A DNA stretch of 9,750 nucleotides, taken from Parvularculaceae bacterium. GTDB lineage: Bacteria; Pseudomonadota; Alphaproteobacteria; Caulobacterales; Parvularculaceae. Positions within the stretch are counted from its first letter, which is position 1; each line of letters opens with the position of its first letter. Shown here in pieces: positions 1 through 5,808 of the stretch. The notes beneath the pieces are model-generated. The model was given only the letters and a program-made list of their open reading frames with translations. It had not been told where the DNA came from and ran no database searches. The stretch spans positions 1-9,750 of the forward strand of contig JACADX010000216.1 of NCBI GenBank assembly GCA_013389125.1. Direction: 5' to 3'. The translations under genes and the position numbers were made by a program.

Positions 1-112
1 GAAATCGCCGCCTATTAGCGACGGCGCTTGCATCAGCGCGCATTGTCCTTGCGATTGAATCGACGGCCTGCGACCTTATCTTGCAGAGTGGCGGCAGGAT
101 GGGGCGAGCAAT
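1..112. other. Upstream flank of the NfeD operon, no supported feature
   Basis: A TAG at 16-18 closes a five-codon open stretch from the window edge, which could be the tail of an upstream gene but is too short to judge. No convincing promoter pair was found. A TTGAAT (55-60) and TTATCT (76-81) with 15-base spacing is a weak possibility. The operon promoter may lie before the window. Confidence 0.25.
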
Positions 113-1615
113 ATGTGCGCAGGCGCCGGATTGAGGATTTGGTTCTTTCTCGCCGGGATGCTCGGATTTCTCTGCGGGCTCGGCGCGGTTTATCCAGCAA
201 AGGCGCAATCGGCCGATCCGACGCGCGAAGCCGTCATCCTTAAAATCGACGGGCCGGTGACGCCGGCGAACGCCCAATATCTCGCGCGCGAGATCGGCGA
301 GGCGTCGGCCGCCAAGAAGGAGCTCATTGTCATTGAGATCGATACGCCGGGCGGCCTCGTCGATTCCATGAAGACGATCATCAAGGCGGTTTTGGCGTCC
401 GAAACGCCGGTCGCGACCTATGTTTCGCCGCAAGGCGCGCGCTCAGCCTCCGCCGGCCTCTACATCATGTACGCCGCCCACATTTCGGCAATGGCGCCGA
501 ACACCAATACGGGCGCAGCGACGCCGGTCGAACTTGGCGGCGCGCCTGGCGAAGAAAATCCGTTCGAGGAGAAAGGGAAAAACCGCGGCGAGGAGAAACC
601 TTCAGCGCCGGCCGAACCCGTCTCCGAAAACGCGCCGAAACCGGACGAAAACGCCGCGCCCGCAGCGGAAGGGACCGACAAGACGCCGCCGCTCGCCAAT
701 TCCGACGCCATGCGCGCCAAGGTCATCAACGACTCGGTCGCCTATATCCGGGCGCTTGCCGAAGAGCATGGACGGAACGCCGACTGGGCCGAAAAGGCCG
801 TCCGCGAGGCGGCTTCGGTGACGAGCCGGCAGGCGCTGGAGCTTGGCGTCATCGACCTCATCGCCGATGATCTCGACGACCTCCTCAAACAGATCGATGG
901 GCGAACGGTCGCAACCGTCGCCGGCGAAAAGACGCTGCAAACGCAAAATCTCCTGATCGAGCGCGTCGAACCGACATTGATCGAGCGCATCCTCGGGTTC
1001 ATCGCCAATCCGAACGTCGCCGTCATCCTGATGTCGCTGGCGACGACCGGCATCATCATCGAAATGTGGAATCCGGGATCGATTTTTCCGGGCGCCGTCG
1101 GCGTCATTTGCCTGCTCCTCGGCCTCTACGCGCTGCAGGTCCTTCCCTATAACTGGCTGCCGCTCGCCCTGATGGGCGTCGGCGCCGTCCTGATCGCCGT
1201 CGAGGCTTATTCGCCGACATTCGGGCTCGCAGGGCTTTCGGGCCTCGGCCTTATCGGCGTCGGCATGTATTTTCTTTTTCCGGATGAGTTCCGCGTCTCG
1301 CCGTCGGTTATCGGCGTCCTTCTCGCCATGGTCGGCGCGCTTCTCGCGATCATTCTCGTCGCCGTCGTCGGATCGCGCAGCCATGGTCCGATGATCGGCG
1401 GGGAAGCGATCCGCCGCCGCGAAGGCGTCGTTGACGATTGGGACGGCAAGGAAGGCTGGGTGATTATCGAGGGCGAGCGCTGGCGCGCGCGCTCCGACCG
1501 GCCGCTGCGTCCAGGCGACAAGATCAAAGTCGTCGAGATCGACGGCCTTGTTCTCGTTGTGAAACAGGCGAAGGGTCCGTCACTGCTTGAAGCCTTTGCG
1601 CCCAGGGCCGCATGA
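113..1615 (+). CDS. Long-form NfeD membrane serine protease (ClpP-like domain + TM bundle + OB domain)
   Basis: The protein has 500 residues. It starts with a signal peptide or anchor (hydrophobic 9-27, likely cleavage after Ala31 in AKA|Q). A ClpP/crotonase-type protease domain follows (about 38-262). Its SASAG motif carries the probable nucleophile Ser113. By alignment in mind to the archaeal 1510-N protease (Ser97/Lys138), Lys203 in the segment AKVINDSVAYIR would be the catalytic lysine. About five membrane segments follow (roughly 300-318, 325-343, 345-364, 368-388, 397-420), then a C-terminal NfeD OB-fold domain (about 430-485). Known family members cleave membrane proteins such as stomatin/slipin C-termini, and here a slipin gene lies in the same operon. 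A Pro/Glu/Ala-rich linker (about 141-197) separates the two catalytic residues. The ATG at 113 gives a complete signal peptide, but a clear Shine-Dalgarno is not obvious. The next gene's ribosome site overlaps this stop codon. Confidence 0.93.
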   Translation: MCAGAGLRIWFFLAGMLGFLCGLGAVYPAKAQSADPTREAVILKIDGPVTPANAQYLAREIGEASAAKKELIVIEIDTPGGLVDSMKTIIKAVLASETPVATYVSPQGARSASAGLYIMYAAHISAMAPNTNTGAATPVELGGAPGEENPFEEKGKNRGEEKPSAPAEPVSENAPKPDENAAPAAEGTDKTPPLANSDAMRAKVINDSVAYIRALAEEHGRNADWAEKAVREAASVTSRQALELGVIDLIADDLDDLLKQIDGRTVATVAGEKTLQTQNLLIERVEPTLIERILGFIANPNVAVILMSLATTGIIIEMWNPGSIFPGAVGVICLLLGLYALQVLPYNWLPLALMGVGAVLIAVEAYSPTFGLAGLSGLGLIGVGMYFLFPDEFRVSPSVIGVLLAMVGALLAIILVAVVGSRSHGPMIGGEAIRRREGVVDDWDGKEGWVIIEGERWRARSDRPLRPGDKIKVVEIDGLVLVVKQAKGPSLLEAFAPRAA

Positions 1616-1617
1616 GG
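1614..1617 (+). promoter_or_regulatory. Ribosome binding site deciding the GTG start at 1629
   Basis: GAGG overlaps the TGA stop of the long NfeD gene (1613-1615) and sits 11 bases before the GTG at 1629. This suggests translational coupling of the two NfeD genes and favours the GTG over the ATG at 1587, which has no purine-rich site at the right distance. Confidence 0.5.
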
Positions 1618-1628
1618 ATCGGACCCCC

Positions 1629-1925
1629 GTGAACGCGCATGACGCTGATCTCCGGCTGATCGCCGGCGTTTTGGGGGCGATCATCGCCTTCGCGGCGCTG
1701 AAGCTCTTCTGGGGCGCCGCGCAGTGGGCGCGAAAGCCGCAACATCGCGTCGGCGACCGCTGGGGCGAGGAAACGGTTGAAGTGACTGAATGGGCGGGCG
1801 CTTCAGGCTATGTCTCCGCCGGCGGCGAGCTTTGGCGGGCGGTCTCGAAGGACGCGCTGGAGCCCGGCGACCGCGTCTTTGTGCACAGACAGAAGGGATT
1901 GACGCTCGAAGTCCGCAAGGGCTGA
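1629..1925 (+). CDS. Short NfeD-like protein (one TM helix + OB-fold domain)
   Basis: This is a 98-residue protein with one hydrophobic helix (about 10-30) and a C-terminal NfeD-type OB-fold domain (about 45-97). The motif GELWRAVSKDALEPGDRV closely resembles the GERWRARSDRPLRPGDKI stretch of the long NfeD protein just upstream, so the two are paralogous modules. It lacks a protease domain. In known NfeD operons short NfeD proteins accompany slipins or flotillins, and the OB domain probably mediates interaction with the scaffold or the protease. I chose the GTG at 1629 because GAGG at 1614-1617, overlapping the upstream stop codon, is well spaced for it. An in-frame ATG at 1587 would add 14 residues and overlap the upstream gene by 29 bases. 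The added residues are polar, proline-rich and not NfeD-like. The slipin gene follows after 51 bases. Confidence 0.87.
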   Translation: MNAHDADLRLIAGVLGAIIAFAALKLFWGAAQWARKPQHRVGDRWGEETVEVTEWAGASGYVSAGGELWRAVSKDALEPGDRVFVHRQKGLTLEVRKG

Positions 1926-1976
1926 AAGCGTGTTTATCGATCGCGGCGGCGACGCCCGAAACCAAAGGAGAAGACC

Positions 1977-2729
1977 ATGCCTGACTTCGGCGTCCTTGGG
2001 ATCCTCGCGTTCCTTGCGATCTTTGTGCTGACCAATGTCATCAAGATCCTGCGCGAATATGAGCGCGGCGTCGTCTTTACGCTCGGCCGCGTCGGAAGGA
2101 AGGCCGCGGGCCCCGGCCTCGTTCTTCTCGTTCCCGGCATCCAGCAAATGCGCAAGGTCGACATGCGCACCCTCGTCCACGACGTGCCGGCGCAGGACGT
2201 CATCAGCCGCGACAACGTTTCGGTGAAAGTGAACGCGGTCATCTATTACCGCGTCGTCGACGCCGTGCGCGCCGTCGTCCAGGTCGAGAACTACATGGCG
2301 GCGACGAGCCAGCTGGCGCAGACAACGTTGCGGTCGGTGCTCGGCAAGCACGAACTCGACGAGATGCTGCAAGAGCGCGACAAGCTCAACAAGGACATCC
2401 AGTCGATTCTTGATCACCAGACGGAAGCCTGGGGCATCAAGGTTTCGAACGTCGAGATCAAGCATGTCGACGTCGCCCCGGAAATGATCCGCGCGATCGC
2501 CAAGCAGGCGGAGGCCGAACGCGAGCGGCGCGCCAAAGTCATATCCGCGGAAGGCGAACAACAAGCCGCCGCGAAGCTTTCTGAAGCCGCCGCGATCCTT
2601 GCGACATCCGCCGGCGCGATGGAGCTGCGTTATCTCGGGGCGTTGCAGGAGATCGCCTCGGACCGCTCGAACACGATCGTTTTTCCCTTCTCGCTCGCGG
2701 AGCTCGCGCGGTCTCTCTCCGGTCGCTGA
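1977..2729 (+). CDS. Slipin / stomatin-like SPFH (band 7) membrane scaffold protein
   Basis: The protein has 250 residues, the usual size for bacterial slipins. One N-terminal membrane helix (about 4-22) is followed by the SPFH domain. Recognisable signatures are EYERGVVFTLGR (27-38), GPGLVLLVPGI (45-55), a SVKVNAVIYYRV strand (82-93) and the ETEAWGIKV-like region (HQTEAWGIKVSNVEIKHV, 147-164). An Ala/Glu/Arg-rich coiled-coil segment (about 168-208) follows, then a hydrophobic tail (NTIVFPFSLAEL). Slipins oligomerise in the inner membrane and organise membrane domains. In archaea the NfeD protease cleaves the slipin C-terminal region, so the operon partner is the expected one. The start is well supported by AAGGAG at 1965-1970. 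The gene is third and last in the NfeD operon. No T-tract terminator follows, only GC-rich hairpins at 2776-2824. Confidence 0.94.
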   Translation: MPDFGVLGILAFLAIFVLTNVIKILREYERGVVFTLGRVGRKAAGPGLVLLVPGIQQMRKVDMRTLVHDVPAQDVISRDNVSVKVNAVIYYRVVDAVRAVVQVENYMAATSQLAQTTLRSVLGKHELDEMLQERDKLNKDIQSILDHQTEAWGIKVSNVEIKHVDVAPEMIRAIAKQAEAERERRAKVISAEGEQQAAAKLSEAAAILATSAGAMELRYLGALQEIASDRSNTIVFPFSLAELARSLSGR

Positions 2730-2775
2730 TTGCGGGTCCGCGCTGTTGAAAAGCAGCAACAGGCGGCCGAAACCC

Positions 2776-2824
2776 GCGCGGATTCCGCGCCAATTGGACG
2801 AATCGAGCGCGAGCCGCCTCGCGC
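2776..2824. other. Pair of GC-rich hairpins in the slipin-receptor intergenic region
   Basis: The 172-base gap 2730-2901 contains GCGCGG/CCGCGC (2776-2781 with 2785-2790, 3-base loop) and GCGCGAG/CTCGCGC (2807-2813 with 2818-2824, 4-base loop). Neither is followed by a run of T, so they are not classical intrinsic terminators. They may slow polymerase, assist Rho-dependent termination or protect the 3' end of the NfeD operon mRNA. In DNA this GC-rich such hairpins can arise by chance. No convincing -35/-10 promoter pair was found in the gap. Confidence 0.35.
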
Positions 2825-2867
2825 GGGCCCGTAAAATTACATAGGGTCGCCCTGATTAAGACAAATG

Positions 2868-2900
2868 CCGCCCAACGAAGGCGGTCGTTCAGGGAGGAAG
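2868..2900 (+). promoter_or_regulatory. Leader hairpins and strong Shine-Dalgarno of the TonB receptor gene
   Basis: The purine-rich AGGGAGGAAG at 2891-2900 precedes the ATG at 2902 and is the strongest ribosome site in the window. Directly before it, CCGCC (2868-2872) can pair with GGCGG (2880-2884), and AACGA (2874-2878) can pair with TCGTT (2885-2889). The two 5-bp helices interlock and cannot easily coexist, so they could act as alternative structures. That functional idea is inference; the ribosome site itself is clear. Confidence 0.45.
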
Positions 2901-2901
2901 T

Positions 2902-5274
2902 ATGAACCATCGCCTTTTGGCGAAAGCCTCGATTCTTGCGCTCGCGCTCGCCGCGCCGACCGCTGTTTTGGCGCAAGGCGCCGCGGAAGCGCTCCGCGAC
3001 GAAATCCTCGTCACGGCGACGAAGCAGGCCGACGCGGAAAACGTCCAGGACGTGCCGCTCGCCGTCACGGCCTATGGCGATAAGCAGCTTGACGCCTTGA
3101 AGGTGCGCGACCTCGAGAGCCTTACCTATTCGGTGCCGAACGTGTCGCTCGATGATATCGGCACGTCGCCGAACGTCGCGAACTTCTCGATCCGGGGCCT
3201 CGGCATCAACTCCTCGATCCCGTCGATCGACCCGACGGTCGGGGTTTTCGTCGACGGCGTCTATCTCGGCATCAACGGCGGCGTCGTCCTCGACATCTTC
3301 GACCTTGAATCGATCGAGGTGCTGCGCGGTCCGCAAGGCATCCTCTTCGGCCGCAACACGACCGGCGGCGCGGTCCTCATCAACACCAAGCGTCCGAGCG
3401 ACGAATGGGAGGCGGATTTCAAAGGCGCCATTGAAAGCGGCATGCGCGGGACCGGCATGAACTATTACGCCATGGGCGCGATCGGCGGACCGCTGTTCGG
3501 CGAGAATCTGCGCGCCAAGATCGCCGTTTACTACAACAACGACAGGGGCTGGTTCGAGAATTATCTCGGCGGACCGGTGCCGAACGCGGTCGTCGACGTC
3601 GCCCTCGCCGGGGCGCTCGGACCAGCAACGGCGCTCCTTCATGGGCCCGGCGTCGACGCGTTCGAAGATTTCGGCAAAGCGGAGACGCTCTTGATCCGGC
3701 CGTCGATCTACTGGACGCCGACCGACGCCTTCGAAGTCATCGTCCGCTATGAGCACAGCAGTTCCGAAACCGACGGTCCCGCCGCGCAAAATCACGCCAA
3801 CGGGGTCGGCGCGCCGAACATCTTCTTCACCGCGCCGCGCGACAGCTTCGACTTCTCGATCAACGAGCCGGGCTTCACCGACGGCAACACCGACAGCGTC
3901 ACAGCCGAGGCGCGCCTTGATCTTGGCGAAAGCGGCGTCTTCACCAACATTTTCGGCTGGCGCGATTTTGAAGCGACGACGCGCAGCGATATTGACGGCA
4001 CGCCGCTGTCGCTGTTCCACGCGGGCTCGACGACGGATCAAGACCAGATGTCGGAGGAAATCCGGTACAACAACCGCTTCTTCGACGCGATCGATACGAC
4101 GCTCGGCTTCTACTATTTCACGCAGGACATCGCATATAACGAAATCCGCAACGTCCTTGGGCCGATCCGGTTCTTCAACGGCGGCGGCGTTCAGGATCAA
4201 AAGACCTGGGCCTTCTTCGGGCAGTTCGACATCGATCTTTCCGACCGGTTCACGATCAACCTCGGCGCCCGCTACACGCATGAGGAAAAGGATGTCGTCA
4301 TCTCGAACCTCATCCTCAACTCCAACACCCCGGCGGTGCTGAACCCGTCGCCGGCGTGCGACGTCAGAATACCGGGCGACTGCATCGAGGATTTCGTCAG
4401 CAGCGACAGCTGGAACAATTTCACGCCGAAGGCCGGCTTCGAATGGCGGCCGGTCGACTTTATGAACCTCTATGCGCACTGGACGCAGGGCGTCCGGTCC
4501 GGCGGCTACAATTTCCGCAACACCTCGCTCGCGTCGGTGCCGGTTTTGGGCGGCGCGCCGAACCCGGCGTTCAATCCGCTCTTCCTGCCGGGACCTTTCG
4601 ACGAGGAGAAGGTCAACGCGTATGAAGTCGGCTTCAAGGCGCAGCCGGGCGGCGGCATGGCGACGATCAACGCCGCGTTCTATGTCAACGACATCAGCGA
4701 CATGCAACGCGAGCTCAATCTCGCCGATCCGCTGACCGGCGTCGTGCAGGTCATCTTAAACACGGCTGACGCGACGATCTGGGGCTTCGAGCTTGAGAGC
4801 CAAATCGCCTTCACCGATCACTTCGTCTTCCTCGGCAGCCTCGGCTACGCCAACGGCGAATATGATTCGCTGCTGTTCGATATCGGCGCGCCGGCGGTCA
4901 GCCCGGGCGTCGTCGATGCGGCGGATCTCGCTCTCGAGATTCCGCGACTTGCGCCTTGGACCTACGGCGTCGGCTTCGTGCACACGATTCCGCTTGGCGG
5001 CGACACGACGGTCGATACGCGGTTCAATTATTCGCACCGCGACCAATCGTTCTACACCGACAACAATCTCGGCTTCCTCAATGAGGTCGACATCATCGAC
5101 GCCTCGATCGCGCTGAACTTCGGGTCCGCGACCTTGTCCGTCTACGGCAAGAACCTGACGAACGAGGTCAATTTCGGCGGCGACACGCAGCTGCCGGCTT
5201 CGCTCGGCGGCGGCACCTTCTCGCCGCTCGCCAAGGGCCGGCGCGTCGGCATCGAACTTCAGGTCGGCTTCTAA
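2902..5274 (+). CDS. TonB-dependent outer-membrane receptor
   Basis: The protein has 790 residues. The signal peptide is cleaved probably after Ala24 (AVLA|Q). A TonB-box-like segment DEILVTAT lies at 33-40. The plug domain (about 45-165) carries the hallmarks NFSIRGLG (94-101), VGVFVDGVYLG (113-123), LESIEVLRGPQG (135-146) and LFGRNTTGGAVLINTK (148-163). A C-terminal beta-barrel follows, ending in the typical aromatic residue (GIELQVGF). Such receptors use TonB/ExbBD energy to import siderophores, cobalamin, sugars or other large substrates across the outer membrane. This one belongs to the broad group abundant in aquatic alphaproteobacteria. No neighbouring ABC transporter, FecR/sigma pair or catabolic gene indicates the substrate. 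Cys486 and Cys494, eight residues apart, probably form a disulfide in an extracellular loop. The gene appears monocistronic: it has its own leader and a strong terminator 25 bases after its stop. Confidence 0.95.
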   Translation: MNHRLLAKASILALALAAPTAVLAQGAAEALRDEILVTATKQADAENVQDVPLAVTAYGDKQLDALKVRDLESLTYSVPNVSLDDIGTSPNVANFSIRGLGINSSIPSIDPTVGVFVDGVYLGINGGVVLDIFDLESIEVLRGPQGILFGRNTTGGAVLINTKRPSDEWEADFKGAIESGMRGTGMNYYAMGAIGGPLFGENLRAKIAVYYNNDRGWFENYLGGPVPNAVVDVALAGALGPATALLHGPGVDAFEDFGKAETLLIRPSIYWTPTDAFEVIVRYEHSSSETDGPAAQNHANGVGAPNIFFTAPRDSFDFSINEPGFTDGNTDSVTAEARLDLGESGVFTNIFGWRDFEATTRSDIDGTPLSLFHAGSTTDQDQMSEEIRYNNRFFDAIDTTLGFYYFTQDIAYNEIRNVLGPIRFFNGGGVQDQKTWAFFGQFDIDLSDRFTINLGARYTHEEKDVVISNLILNSNTPAVLNPSPACDVRIPGDCIEDFVSSDSWNNFTPKAGFEWRPVDFMNLYAHWTQGVRSGGYNFRNTSLASVPVLGGAPNPAFNPLFLPGPFDEEKVNAYEVGFKAQPGGGMATINAAFYVNDISDMQRELNLADPLTGVVQVILNTADATIWGFELESQIAFTDHFVFLGSLGYANGEYDSLLFDIGAPAVSPGVVDAADLALEIPRLAPWTYGVGFVHTIPLGGDTTVDTRFNYSHRDQSFYTDNNLGFLNEVDIIDASIALNFGSATLSVYGKNLTNEVNFGGDTQLPASLGGGTFSPLAKGRRVGIELQVGF

Positions 5275-5298
5275 CGGCGGCGACGCCTCGCCTTCGAA

Positions 5299-5327
5299 AG
5301 CCCCCGCTCCGGCGGGGGCTTTTTTTT
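5299..5327 (+). terminator. Intrinsic terminator of the TonB receptor gene
   Basis: A perfect 9-bp stem AGCCCCCGC (5299-5307) pairs with GCGGGGGCT (5312-5320) around a 4-base loop, followed directly by T residues through 5327 (eight T counting 5320). This is a textbook Rho-independent terminator, 25 bases after the receptor stop codon. Confidence 0.95.
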
Positions 5328-5354
5328 CGGGCGACGCCGCCCCAAAAGCCGCCG

Positions 5355-5591
5355 ATGGCGAAGGAAACGATCCTTGATGCGCGGGGCCTCAGATGTCCGC
5401 TTCCTGTGGTCAGGATGGAGGCCGCATTACGGCGCCTGCCCCTCGGCGCCCGCTTGCGGGTCGCCTCCGACGACCCGGTCGCGGCGGTCGATATCCCGCA
5501 TTTTGCGGCCGAAGGCGGCCATCGCTGCGAGCGGCTGCCGGGACCCGAAGGGACTTGCGTCTTTCTGGTCACGCGCGGCGAAAAACCGTGA
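5355..5591 (+). CDS. TusA-family sulfur carrier protein (SirA-like)
   Basis: The protein has 78 residues, the normal TusA-fold size. It begins with a beta strand (ILDARGLRCPLPVV), and Cys14 lies in the conserved CPxP motif (CPLP, 14-17). The rest fits the beta-alpha-beta-alpha-beta-beta fold, including LRVASDDPVAAVDIP (34-48) in the second strand and helix. Family members carry persulfide on this cysteine for tRNA thio-modification (with TusBCD/MnmA), molybdenum cofactor synthesis or sulfur oxidation. No Tus, Dsr or Sox partner is present here, so the specific role is open and I give no symbol. The ATG at 5355 lies 27 bases after the upstream terminator and has no recognisable Shine-Dalgarno, which suggests a very short leader or weak translation. 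A short hairpin (GGGCG 5329-5333 with CGCCC 5338-5342) occupies most of that spacer. Confidence 0.88.
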   Translation: MAKETILDARGLRCPLPVVRMEAALRRLPLGARLRVASDDPVAAVDIPHFAAEGGHRCERLPGPEGTCVFLVTRGEKP

Positions 5592-5592
5592 C

Positions 5593-5613
5593 GCGGGGCG
5601 GCGGCCTCCCCGC
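5593..5613 (+). other. GC-rich hairpin after the tusA-like gene
   Basis: GCGGGG (5593-5598) pairs with CCCCGC (5608-5613) around a 9-base loop just after the stop codon. No T tract follows, so it is at most a weak or Rho-assisted 3'-end structure. Confidence 0.3.
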
Positions 5614-5638
5614 CCGGAGGAGCCCGCCTGTCGCCAAA

Positions 5639-5667
5639 TTGTCATTGCGCATGGTAAAGGTTAATGT
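5639..5667 (+). promoter_or_regulatory. Candidate promoter for the Sel1/beta-helix operon
   Basis: TTGTCA (5639-5644), a 17-base spacer and TAATGT (5662-5667) resemble a sigma-70 -35/-10 pair. The -35 matches consensus at five of six positions, the -10 only moderately. It lies in a relatively AT-rich patch of the 217-base gap between the tusA-like and Sel1-repeat genes. If used, it would give a leader of roughly 135 bases that contains the palindrome at 5711-5726. Confidence 0.3.
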
Positions 5668-5710
5668 GGCGTGGTTGGGCCGTGCGTGGTCTAGTTGCGC
5701 GTGCCCATGG

Positions 5711-5726
5711 ATCCGGCGCGCCGGAT
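5711..5726. repeat. Perfect 16-bp palindrome upstream of the Sel1/beta-helix operon
   Basis: ATCCGGCGCGCCGGAT is identical on both strands with no spacer. It lies 83 bases before the Sel1-repeat gene start. A second inverted repeat, CGGCGG (5735-5740) with CCGCCG (5755-5760), follows. It could be a dimeric-regulator operator or an RNA hairpin in the leader. No regulator is identified and function is inference. Confidence 0.5.
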
Positions 5727-5808
5727 GCTGAAAGCGGCGGTTCGGCTGGTCGAGCCGCCGGGTGCGAGCAAGCGTTCGGGGGAAGGACGCCTGGGGAGTC
5801 GAGGGGTT

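Noticed and set aside
1..18. Tail of an upstream gene ending at TAG 16-18
   Set aside because: Only five codons are visible, which is not enough to distinguish it from chance.
602..1384. A 260-codon minus-strand open frame opposite the NfeD protease
   Set aside because: Its composition is low-complexity Asp/Arg, and it lies fully inside a protein with clear catalytic motifs on the other strand.
2868..2889. H-type pseudoknot before the receptor Shine-Dalgarno
   Set aside because: The two helices interlock in the right order, but the connector that must cross the first stem has zero bases, so both cannot form together.
2539..4707. A 722-codon open frame on the minus strand across the slipin end, the gap and most of the TonB receptor
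   Set aside because: It is a shadow of GC-rich coding DNA on the plus strand. Its translation is dominated by Arg, Asp, Val and Ala with no recognisable domain, and it crosses two well-supported genes.
5695..5808. An upstream ATG for the Sel1-repeat protein adding 38 residues
   Set aside because: It would bury the signal peptide behind a charged stretch, and the ATG at 5809 has a GAGGGG ribosome site.
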